NCBI GenBank assembly: GCA_016715885.1
Contig: JADJXL010000019.1
Coordinates: 192,816 to 256,815 of the forward strand
Reading direction: 5' to 3'
Length of the DNA: 64,000 bases
Source: Polyangiaceae bacterium
GTDB taxonomy: Bacteria; Myxococcota_A; Polyangia; Polyangiales; Polyangiaceae
Of this stretch, positions 53,861 through 62,005 are shown one piece after another. The position numbers and the translations under genes are program-made. Each line of letters starts with the position of its first letter. Position 1 is the stretch's first letter. The notes beneath the pieces are model-generated. The model was not told the DNA's origin and ran no database searches. It worked only from the letters and a program-made list of their open reading frames with translations.

Positions 53861-54643
53861 ATGGGTTCGTCGCTGGATTCAAAAAAGGTCGATGAGCTGC
53901 TCGACAAGTACCGGGCCCTTGCGGACAAGGAGCAGCGGCGCGTCAACGAGCTCGAGGCGCGCGACGCTCATTTCGTGTCGGAGGTCCGTACGAGCTTGAC
54001 GGTGACGAGCTCGGCGTTCGGAATGGGCTACCTGCGGGGATATCTGGGAGAGAAAGCGAACATTTGGGGCATTCCGATCGATGCAGGCGTCGCCTGCCTC
54101 TTTCACGGAGTCGCGGCGTGCTTGGGCTTTTCTCTCAACAAAACGGCGCAAAAGGTCGGGAATTTTTTTCACGACCTTGCGAATGGTGCGCTTGCGTCGC
54201 GGATGGCAGTGATTGGAGCGGATCTCGGCGAGCAGAAACGAAAAGCAAAGCCCGCTCCCGCGCCACAACCGAATACGGGTGCGGTCGCGCCAGTACAAAA
54301 GGCTCCAGAACGCGGCTCCGGACCTATGACGACGGAGGAGCTCGCTGCGATGGCAATGTCGGCTGCGCTGAAGACGCCGTCGACCGTGCCGGGAAGGTCA
54401 CCGGATCCCGCACAGCCGAGTGCGACGCCGACGACGGAGCCATCCGCTTCCGCGACGTCGTCGAGTCATCCCAAGCCTTATCGGTTCACGCAAAGGGATT
54501 CCAATGCCGCAGTTCGGGACGATCTGCAATCGATTGCAACGCCTCCGTTGCCCGACGTGAGCGAATCGATGCAAAAGCTTTCGGAGCAATACTCGCTGGA
54601 GAAATTGGCCCCAATCTTGAGATGGGCTGGCATACCGACGTAA
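53861..54643 (+). CDS. Module protein of 260 aa, copy 2
   Basis: Same architecture as 24163-24945: coiled coil (VDELLDKYRALADKEQRRVN), Gly-rich stretch and hydrophobic helix (IDAGVACLFHGVAACLGF), Pro/Thr linker, helical tail. Intact; ATG after GAGGTGCGC. Unknown function. Confidence 0.65.
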   Translation: MGSSLDSKKVDELLDKYRALADKEQRRVNELEARDAHFVSEVRTSLTVTSSAFGMGYLRGYLGEKANIWGIPIDAGVACLFHGVAACLGFSLNKTAQKVGNFFHDLANGALASRMAVIGADLGEQKRKAKPAPAPQPNTGAVAPVQKAPERGSGPMTTEELAAMAMSAALKTPSTVPGRSPDPAQPSATPTTEPSASATSSSHPKPYRFTQRDSNAAVRDDLQSIATPPLPDVSESMQKLSEQYSLEKLAPILRWAGIPT

Positions 54644-54728
54644 TCGAGTATCGCCGCAAGCGCGAGTGATGGCACAGATGAACGCAGGTATTCGTCGTTC
54701 GCATGATCGACGAGGAAAGGGGTTTTGC

Positions 54729-54977
54729 GTGTCGAAAAAGAACACTGACGCAAACCATGAGCATGGTCCATGGTTGCCCCTCGAACGTGCCGCCGCGCAT
54801 TTGAGCATGACCGTCGCCGCATTGCGCAAGGCGCTCGAGCGACGTGCGACACGGGGCTCGGATGGCGCCACGGAAGCGCGCCTCGACGGCGTACGAGCAC
54901 GCAAGTTTGGGCGGATCTGGCGCGTACGTTTTTCCGATGCGTGGGGTTTGCCCGAAGTCGAATCTGGAGTAAATTGA
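54729..54977 (+). CDS. Excisionase-like small HTH protein, copy 2
   Basis: 82 aa, differs from 23829-24077 by about one residue near the end (WGLPEVESGVN). GTG start after AAAGGGG. Ends 13 bases before int2'. Confidence 0.7.
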   Translation: MSKKNTDANHEHGPWLPLERAAAHLSMTVAALRKALERRATRGSDGATEARLDGVRARKFGRIWRVRFSDAWGLPEVESGVN

Positions 54978-54990
54978 GGGGAGATTTGTC

Positions 54991-56163
54991 ATGGCCATTC
55001 GTCGATCGTGCCGGCGCGGAGAACCGTGTTTGTTTATTGATATTCGGTATACGGCCAAAGACGGGCGCTCGATTCGCTTTCGCAAGGATGCGCAAGTCCA
55101 AACCATGGCAGCAGCCAAAGCGGAAGAAAAGCGCTACCTGATCAATATTGCGCAATATGGTTCGCCGTACGAGCCCATTGCAACAAACGAAACAGCGAAT
55201 TCGATTGCAGCCGATGACGCCAAATCCTTTGCGGATGTCGTCGACGAATTCCGACAAACGTTCATGGTCGCGAGATTGAAGATTACGAGCCGAAAGGGAT
55301 ACGATGCGGTTCTCATGGGCAGGCTCGTTCCAAGGTTCGGTTCGCTGCCTATTACGCGGGTCGATGCTCGAGCCGCCGAAGAGTTGGACCTCGAATTGGT
55401 CAAACGAAAACTCAAATTGAGCACACGAAACAATGTGCAAATCGTTTTACGGTCCGTACTGCGGTTTGCCGCGAAAAGGGGTTACATTCCGGCGGTGCCC
55501 GTGAACATGCCATCGCTAAAGCAAACCGGGCAAAGCGTGCTCGAAATACCGTCCGACGAGCAAGTGGCTGTGTTACTCGCGCATGCGCGCGAATCGCATC
55601 GGTGTGCCTTTACGTTGATGTCGGACGCCGGCCTTCGCCCGAACGAGGTCCGAGCGCTCCGTCGTCGAGACGTGCAGCTCCGATACGAAAATGGCGAGCC
55701 TGTCGGCGGGTTCGTTACCATCCGTCAAGGTTGGTCTCACGGCGAAACGCACACGCCGAAGACGGGCCAGCGCGAAGTACCGATTTCGCCGGAGCTCGCG
55801 CAGGTGCTCGCGCCCGAGATGCACGGCGACCGCGATGGCCACGTCGCGGTCACTCATCGCGGCACGCCGTGGGGACAGCACGGTTTGGCGCAAGCGTTCG
55901 AGCGTGTCATGAAGAGCGCGGGCCTCAAGGGGTGGTCCGTATACTGCTTGCGCCATTACGCGATTACGTCGTGGCTCCGTGCGGGCATTCCCGTGCACGT
56001 CGTGCAGCGCATGGCGGGGCACGTGCACCTGTCGACGACGCAGCGGTATGTGCATTTCCTCAAGGCGGACCTCGAAGATGCAGCGCGGAAGATCGCGGCG
56101 AGGGGGCGAGGGGCGATGAGGGCGACTGAAGTCTTTGCGGGAAGCATGCAAAGCACTCGCTAA
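54991..56163 (+). CDS. Tyrosine recombinase int2' (core module integrase, copy 2)
   Basis: 390 aa, closely similar to int2 with the same catalytic set and the same YCLR in place of HxxR. After KIAARGRG the C-terminus (MRATEVFAGSMQSTR) is new sequence from the flanking kinase remnant, so the stop is contributed by the junction. ATG after GGGGAGA. Confidence 0.9.
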   Translation: MAIRRSCRRGEPCLFIDIRYTAKDGRSIRFRKDAQVQTMAAAKAEEKRYLINIAQYGSPYEPIATNETANSIAADDAKSFADVVDEFRQTFMVARLKITSRKGYDAVLMGRLVPRFGSLPITRVDARAAEELDLELVKRKLKLSTRNNVQIVLRSVLRFAAKRGYIPAVPVNMPSLKQTGQSVLEIPSDEQVAVLLAHARESHRCAFTLMSDAGLRPNEVRALRRRDVQLRYENGEPVGGFVTIRQGWSHGETHTPKTGQREVPISPELAQVLAPEMHGDRDGHVAVTHRGTPWGQHGLAQAFERVMKSAGLKGWSVYCLRHYAITSWLRAGIPVHVVQRMAGHVHLSTTQRYVHFLKADLEDAARKIAARGRGAMRATEVFAGSMQSTR

Positions 56164-56955
56164 TTTGCATGCGCGAGGAATACTGCATCGCGATATCAAA
56201 CCAGCCAACGTCCTCCTCATGCTTGACCCGCCGGATCCGATGAGGGCAGTGCTCGCAGACCTCGGCGTGGCGACTCCGGAAGCCGAGCAGGGACAGCTCA
56301 CTGCCACACATGAGGTGGTCGGTACGCCGGCCTATCGGGCCCCCGAATCGTTGATGGGCAAACACACCGCAGCATCGGATGTGTATGCATTCGGAAAAAC
56401 GATCGAATTCGTTTTTGCACGCGGACTCCCAAGCGGTATGGGCCCGGGCCAATGCTCCCGATCGCCCATTTTTAGCAGCCAACTTTGGGACTGCCTTGAC
56501 GAGGTATTACGCAAAGCGTGCTCCTTTGATCCTGCTCAACGATTTCAAAATGCATCGGAACTCTTCAATGCATTGCCAGAAGGAATGATCGTACGATCCG
56601 TGCCAGGAAAGAACTGCAGACGCGGGCGGACACCACGCTTACTGGCCCTGAGATCGTCACGCTCGTACAAGTAATAGCTGATTGCCCTACGGACACGGAG
56701 TGGTGCAGTGTCTATCAGCTTCGCCGAGGATCCTCGCTTAGCGGCTATGAGTTTTCACTGGCGTTGCGAAGACTCAACGAGCTTGGCTTGGTCGAAAGCA
56801 AAGAGGAATTAGATCGAGACGAAATGTACACGTGCTTTAGACCTGCCGACGCAGGAGTGAGATGGGCGCAATCGCACGCACAAGAGGTAGATGCCGCACT
56901 TGGCCGAAATTCAAGGGTGGACGCGAGCTCGCCCGGAGCCGACATTCCGTTTTGA
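56135..56955 (+). pseudogene. Ser/Thr kinase fragment with winged-helix tail, truncated by the module
   Basis: Begins in the middle of a kinase: LHARGILHRDIKPANVLL (catalytic loop), ADLGVATPEAEQG (DLG for DFG), VGTPAYRAPESLMG. The N-lobe with the ATP loop is missing, and the 5' end runs into int2', so module copy 2 joined here within a kinase gene. Near 56600 the frame turns to noise; another frame continues EIVTLVQVIADCPTDTEWCS then SLSGYEFSLALRRLNELGLV, resembling a winged helix, to 56955. Not expected to be an active kinase. Confidence 0.7.
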
Positions 56956-57420
56956 TGTCGGCGAATTGCAGCCCGGGAGACGTTCACTTGATTGCATTGC
57001 TTTTGGGAATTGTGACACAAATGTTTCTCGGTGGACCAAAAACAACGTCCGGAATTGCAAACGTGCCCTCCAAATTTATACCGAACGTGTAGTGTGTCGG
57101 CAGGAACCGCTGCCCCTGAATGAACTCGAACTCGATCTGTCCGCATCGCTGGCGGTTTTCGGCTTCTCGCGCGACGAACTTCGGGAAGCCCCCGAAGGAC
57201 TCGACTCAGTAGGCGCACGGGCATACGAAAAGCAGGCACCTGTCGTGGACCCTTGCCCTCATGGCGGCCAGTCGGGGACATCGCCTACCCACCGGGCTAC
57301 GAACACCTTGACAGCATCGCGACGACCATGGAAAAGTTCGCCCAAGATCGACTTGCACAAGCGCAACGGCGGCCCCAGCAAATTATCCGAACATTCAAGA
57401 AAGCGAGCGTCATCCCTTGA
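56891..57420 (+). pseudogene. Unidentified protein upstream of the DUF262 operon, one frameshift
   Basis: Starts ATGCCGCACTTGGCC after AGAGG. Readable to about 57250 (PEGLDSVGARAYEKQAPVVD), then continues in the next frame as WRPVGDIAYPPGYEHLDSIA then FAQDRLAQAQRRPQQIIRTF and stops at 57420. One extra C in CCCTTGCC joins the frames. The tail helix is probably real. Its stop overlaps the TTG start of the DUF262 gene. No family recognised. Confidence 0.5.
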
Positions 57421-58879
57421 GTGACAAGCACGAAGTAACAGGCGCCGAAGGCGGACTGACGATGGACCGTCAAATCCAAATCGCGCTCGAGGCGATGGTT
57501 GCGCACGGCGGTACGGCGACAACGCAGCAGATTTATGAAGCGGTAACCCGCAATCTCCCCGACGGTCTTGTCCTGTCGCAGCAGGGTCAGGCTTCGTTGC
57601 GCACGTTCGTAAATCGCAACGCCGTCGATGAGGGTTGGGCCGAACAGGCGCAACCCGGATGGCGGATCACCCCCAAGGGGCGCGCGTATCTGGAAGAAGT
57701 GGAACCTGCCATCGGCACCGAGACTGAGGACACGCTGGCCGATGAGCTGCCATCCGTTTCGACGGACACCGAAGAGGGTTCTCCGCCGCCCATACCGCCA
57801 GACCCCGTATTCAAGCCTTTTGATCCAACATCGATTCGCGTCGAGCAGCGCATGATGAGTATTTTCCAAGTCATGCGGAAAGTCGAGTCACGTGACATCG
57901 ACATTCGTCCTGATTTTCAGCGCAATTTCGTATGGAATTCGGTTCGTCAAAGTCGATTGATCGAATCCATTCTCTTGCGTATTCCATTGCCTGCGTTTTA
58001 CCTGGACGCCACGCTGGACGACAAATGGTTGGTCGTCGACGGACTTCAGCGCCTAACGACGCTGGATCGATTTTTCAATAAACGTGATTTGCCGTTGACC
58101 AACCTGGAATTTTTTGCAGAACTGGAAGGCAAGCGATTCGATGAGCTTCCGCGAAATTTGCAACGGCAGATCGAAGATACCGAATTGAACCTCTACGTCA
58201 TTCGACCCGAAACGCCGCCGGAAGTAAAGTTTACCGTGTTCAGCCGTGTCAATACGGGTGGTTTGGTGCTTACGCCACAAGAGATACGCCATGCGCTCTT
58301 CCAGGGGCGGGCGACATCCTTTCTGGCAGAACTCGCGCAGTTGGACGAATTTATCAAAGCCACCGAAGGCTCAATCAGCTCGTTGCGGATGGATGATCGA
58401 GAATGTGCGCTGCGCTTTGCAGCGTTTTACATGACCAGCTACGAAACGTACGGTCGTACGGACATCCGGACGAAGAGTGGCCGCAGCCTTCAACAGAACC
58501 TCGATGGCTTCTTGTCGGAAGCAATGGAGCGGATCAATCGCGCCGACGAGGCGCTGCTCGCGCGGCAGAAAGAGGGATTTTCAGAGAGCAATGAAGCATG
58601 CCGAGATGGTTTTCGACGATACGCGTTCCGCAAGATGTACAAACGAGACGGTCGACGCACCCAAATCAGCAAACCCCTTTTCGAAGTTTGGTCGGTCTTG
58701 TTGCAAAGCTACTCGTTCGAGGCCCTCGAGCGATCCAAGGAAGCCATTGTGGATGGCTTCATCGAACTCATGAACCAGGTCGAATTTAATAAATCAATTT
58801 CTTGGGCACGGGCAGTCCCGGCGCGGTGCACACGCGGTTTCGTGCGATCGACAAGCTGCTGAAAAAGGTCGTCAAATGA
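57417..58879 (+). CDS. DUF262 (GmrS/ParB-like nuclease) domain protein, 3' frameshift
   Basis: About 487 aa. N-terminal winged-helix-like segment (QIQIALEAMVAHGGTATTQQ), an acidic linker, then DUF262 from about 150: DIRPDFQRNFVWNSVRQSRL, IESILLRIPLPAFYLDA, and VVDGLQRLTTLDRFF, where the family usually has DGQQR. C-terminal helical region to 480. The last 30 codons are in the next frame (LGTGSPGAVHTRFRAIDKLL, stop 58879), restored by one T in TTCTTGGG. DUF262 proteins act as nucleases or NTP-dependent parts of type IV restriction and other anti-phage systems. TTG start overlapping the previous stop. Confidence 0.75.
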
Positions 58880-59962
58880 TTCGCAACCTACAGCTCGAAT
58901 TTCAAGTGCTTCCAAAACGTGGAACTTCCACTTGGTCCCCTCACGCTGCTTGCTGGTACGAATGCATCGGGCAAGTCGAGCGTCATGCAAGCGCTCCTGC
59001 TCTTGCGGCAATCGCATTATCATGGCGCGCTCCAACGTGGAGAATTGCTGTTGAGCAGCAACCTGACCAATGTGGGGACCGCAGGGGACGTCCTTTGTGA
59101 ACAAGCCGCCGACGACGTGATCCGTTTTGCTTTACAAGACGACCAGCGGCGAGAGTCTACCTTTCCTTTCTTGTATCGAACCGCCGAAAAAGAGGACTAT
59201 TTACTTCGCACTCAGGCCCAAGTACCGATTGAAAATGATCATTTGCTGCACATACCGACGCAAGAACCCATTAATTACTTTGAGGATATGAACCTCTTTG
59301 CGCCGCAGTTCAATTACTTGAATGCGGAGAGGGAGGGGCCACGCCTGCTGTATCCGATGGCAGAGCTGCGTGGAGATGGCACATACGTAGGTGTGAAAGG
59401 CCAATACGCAGCCCACGTGCTCGTGCGACAACGAGATGAATCTATCGGTTGTGCGGCCCTTGCTTATCAGGATAAGGATGAGCGCGAGGTTTCGTTGAAG
59501 CTCGATGCCCAAACGCGCTACTGGATGCGCACAATCGTCCCCAAATTCGAGATGCAGCTCGAAGCACTTACATCTGCGGATCAAGTGCGGGTCATGCTGC
59601 AAACGGAAACGAGCAAACCGGTTCGCCCGACGAACATTGGTTTCGGCATCATCTATACGCTGCCCGTGGTTGTGGCGGCTCTCGTCGCAAAACAGGGCAG
59701 TCTGGTCATGATCGAGAATCCCGAGGCTCATCTTCATCCCCTCGGTCAGTCGCGCATTGGATATTTTTTGGCTCGGGCAGCTGCCGCGGGGATTCAGGTC
59801 ATCATCGAGACGCACAGCGACCATGTTCTTAATGGTGCTTTGCACTTTTTTGAATCCGCCGGCAAGCTGGTCACGCCGCAGATCTATCCGGATGGCGGTA
59901 TCACTCCCTGGCCCGATGGCTTCTTCGATCAAGCTGAGAAGGACCTCATGGAGCTTTTTTGA
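58876..59962 (+). CDS. AAA ATPase with DUF3696 domain, 5' frameshift
   Basis: The true N-terminus is MIRNLQLE followed, after a 2-base loss, by FKCFQNVELPLGPLTLLAG; Walker A is GTNASGKSSVMQALLLL. Walker B MIENPEAHLHP (about residue 275) and H-loop IIETHSDHVLNG follow, then the DUF3696 signature PWPDGFFDQAEKDLMELF. This is the SMC/RecF-like ATPase type found with nucleases in many defence loci. ATG overlaps the DUF262 stop (ATGA), and its stop overlaps the next start. Confidence 0.75.
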
Positions 59963-60768
59963 TGGACTACCTTGTCATTAACGAAATGTCCGTCGAAGGT
60001 CAGGCGTCATCGCCCCAGCATTGCGATACGCTCATGAAGGAAATGGCGGATGCGCTGAAGGCGCTCGAACCGATTCGCCAGGAGCTGCTCGTACACGAAG
60101 ATCTCTGCAATCGACAACTGTCGAAGGATCAAACCGTTCACCAATGGTTGGTCGACCGAGGTCCACGCCAGACGGATATCATTCGCGGTGTGTTGATTCG
60201 GCTGTTCCGCAAGGGTCCCTTTCTTGAAACCTTTCTGCGTAATGTACAGCATGCGTGTTGCGTGGGTAATGCTGATTCGCAACAACCGGCGGAGGGTTCA
60301 GGATTGGCCGGGGCCGTACATTTTCGCGCAATTCTGTTGAGCTTTGCCGAATCGAAGCAGTTTCCTCGCGGCCCCGTCACCGTCTGGTACGGAGAAAACG
60401 GTGTTCAACCGACGGCGGAAGAATTGCGCCATGTCGTGAAGGAAGACGACGTACGAGGTGTACGACGATGGTATGAGGCTCATTCCAAAAAGCATCACCG
60501 TGGCAACGATGAGGACAGTCACCACGCACCGATGGACTTGAAGGGCGAGATTGCGCAGCAGGTGCTCGATCGAGCGGTTTCGGTGCCTGGCGAGAAGCGC
60601 GCCGTTGGATATTACGAAGGCCGGTTTTATGTTTTCCATGCTCATCGCATTGAGGAGAACACGTATCACGGGTTTCTCATGGCCGAAAGCGAGGTCGAGC
60701 AAAAACTACCAAGACATTACGAATTGCTACGCAATGGGTCTTCATTCGCACATTCTCGGAAGGGATAA
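59962..60768 (+). CDS. Third gene of the DUF262/DUF3696 operon, 268 aa
   Basis: Begins MDYLVINEMSVEGQASSPQH. Helical N-terminal half (TLMKEMADALKALEPIRQEL), a central AVHFRAILLSFAESKQFPRG, then a His-rich stretch (RRWYEAHSKKHHRGNDEDSH) and a beta-rich end (RAVGYYEGRFYVFHAHRIEE). No family recognised; may be the effector or DNA-binding partner of the ATPase. Overlaps the ATPase stop by one base. Confidence 0.65.
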   Translation: MDYLVINEMSVEGQASSPQHCDTLMKEMADALKALEPIRQELLVHEDLCNRQLSKDQTVHQWLVDRGPRQTDIIRGVLIRLFRKGPFLETFLRNVQHACCVGNADSQQPAEGSGLAGAVHFRAILLSFAESKQFPRGPVTVWYGENGVQPTAEELRHVVKEDDVRGVRRWYEAHSKKHHRGNDEDSHHAPMDLKGEIAQQVLDRAVSVPGEKRAVGYYEGRFYVFHAHRIEENTYHGFLMAESEVEQKLPRHYELLRNGSSFAHSRKG

Positions 60769-61067
60769 CATCTTCGTCGACATGTAGTACAAGGGGTGTC
60801 TCTCGCGTCGAGGTCTATCTGATCCTAATGACAACAGGACATCGTTATGGCCGCATCCGAAACCACCAATTGCAAAAATTCTTGAATCGAAAGGATATTC
60901 GGCTCGGCGAAACGTCTGGGTGAAGCGTGCCGCTAACGATCCTTTGCTCGCCGACGGACTACCTCGTCGCAGAGCGACGCCGACACGACAATACAAGAGG
61001 AGCTGCTGCTGGCGACAGTCAGCGCGGCTCCTCTCGGCGGGACGGCCCCAGCAAGCAAGGTGCGGAA
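60769..61067. other. Interval after the DUF262 operon
   Basis: 299 bases without a convincing gene; long frames on both strands are Arg/Ser-rich and lack ribosome-binding sites. No clear terminator hairpin seen. Confidence 0.35.
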
Positions 61068-61340
61068 GTGAAGCGATACTTGTACGTTGTCTGGTTTCGG
61101 AACACCGACATGCCGCCGGATGACCAGGACTATGAATGGCCGGCCTGCTTCCTTGTTGAAGCGCTTGCCGCAAACGACGCGCTATCGTGGGGCGATCAAT
61201 TGGCGACGGACTATTCGAAGCGTCGCGGTACGGAAGTGTTCCTGAAATCGTACTTGGATGTGGACGCCGAGGGAGACCTGTCGCAGCTACCAGTCGTTCA
61301 AGTCGGATACAAAGCTTCGGACGAGGAGATCGGCTGGTGA
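61068..61340 (+). CDS. Hypothetical protein, 90 aa
   Basis: GTG start (KRYLYVVWFRNTDMPPDDQD) with AAGGTG upstream. Contains CFLVEALAANDALSWGDQLA and DYSKRRGTEVFLKSYLD, a small alpha/beta pattern. No family recognised. Confidence 0.55.
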   Translation: MKRYLYVVWFRNTDMPPDDQDYEWPACFLVEALAANDALSWGDQLATDYSKRRGTEVFLKSYLDVDAEGDLSQLPVVQVGYKASDEEIGW

Positions 61341-61377
61341 TCGAGCGCTGGCTAGGAGAAGCGCTACAAGGGAGCAA

Positions 61378-61668
61378 ATGGAGATGAGCATCTGGAGAAC
61401 CACGTTCCTGGGTATCGGCGCTTCAGTGCTCATCCCCGTAGCCGGACTTACTCTCGCCTCGATGCACTTGGACGCCTTCCTGGTGGCCGACGGAATGGGA
61501 CATCATCCGGGCTCAATCTATCGATATCGTAGGTGTATCGGGGTAACGTGGGAACCTTACGAAGTCCGGCATGGTGCCGATCGGCGATGTATTGGAGTGC
61601 CGTTGGGCCCGTGGCGCTGTTACGCTCTCGTTTACGACGACCCTTTCATCCGAATCCCATGCAAGTGA
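61378..61668 (+). CDS. Small membrane or exported protein, 96 aa
   Basis: MEMSIWRTTFLGIGASVLIP then VAGLTLASMHLDAFLVA gives one N-terminal hydrophobic helix; the rest is Arg/Tyr-rich with a few Cys. GGGAG 4 bases before ATG. Function unknown. Confidence 0.5.
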   Translation: MEMSIWRTTFLGIGASVLIPVAGLTLASMHLDAFLVADGMGHHPGSIYRYRRCIGVTWEPYEVRHGADRRCIGVPLGPWRCYALVYDDPFIRIPCK

Positions 61669-62005
61669 GCTTGCGTGTAAACCAACGCGCATGCGATGCG
61701 TCACTGCCCCTCGCACCTTGAGCCATCCGGCAAGGGGAGCAACGGCACCTACAGAGCCGCTTCGACCGCCCGCGGGCACCCGACATGCGCAGCCGTCAAG
61801 TTCAAGGGGATACATAATAGCAACGGTCCCGTTTTTTTCGCTTGCTCTTGCTTTTCGTCGTTGCGTCTGTCTGCGTGCCAAAATGATTCTATCCGCAGCA
61901 TGCGCTCGCATCCAGGTTTTCAAACCAGGACATTGCTGTGCTGCACGCCGACGTGCTACACCCTCCCGCATCGCAGCGTGGCTGAGCCGAGCCGAAAGGA
62001 CCATC
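61669..62005. other. Upstream region of int1'
   Basis: 337 bases. The last 50 match the inverted repeat beside int1. The upstream part is unlike the left copy and holds no gene I can support; the frame reaching back to 61571 has no ribosome-binding site. Confidence 0.4.

Larger units (their letters stand above)
44022..56108. repeat. Core module, copy 2 (large inverted repeat with 22697-34102)
   Basis: Inverted second copy of the core module, about 12.1 kb; longer than copy 1 mainly because an Mrr gene (about 45.45-46.25 kb) is inserted between the XRE and nuclease-like genes. The right end is at the shared int2 3' sequence GATCGCGGCGAGGGGGCG. Confidence 0.9.

Noticed and set aside
60742..61377. 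211-codon - strand frame
   Set aside because: Arg/Ser/Pro-rich, antisense to the 90-aa gene, no ribosome-binding site or motif.
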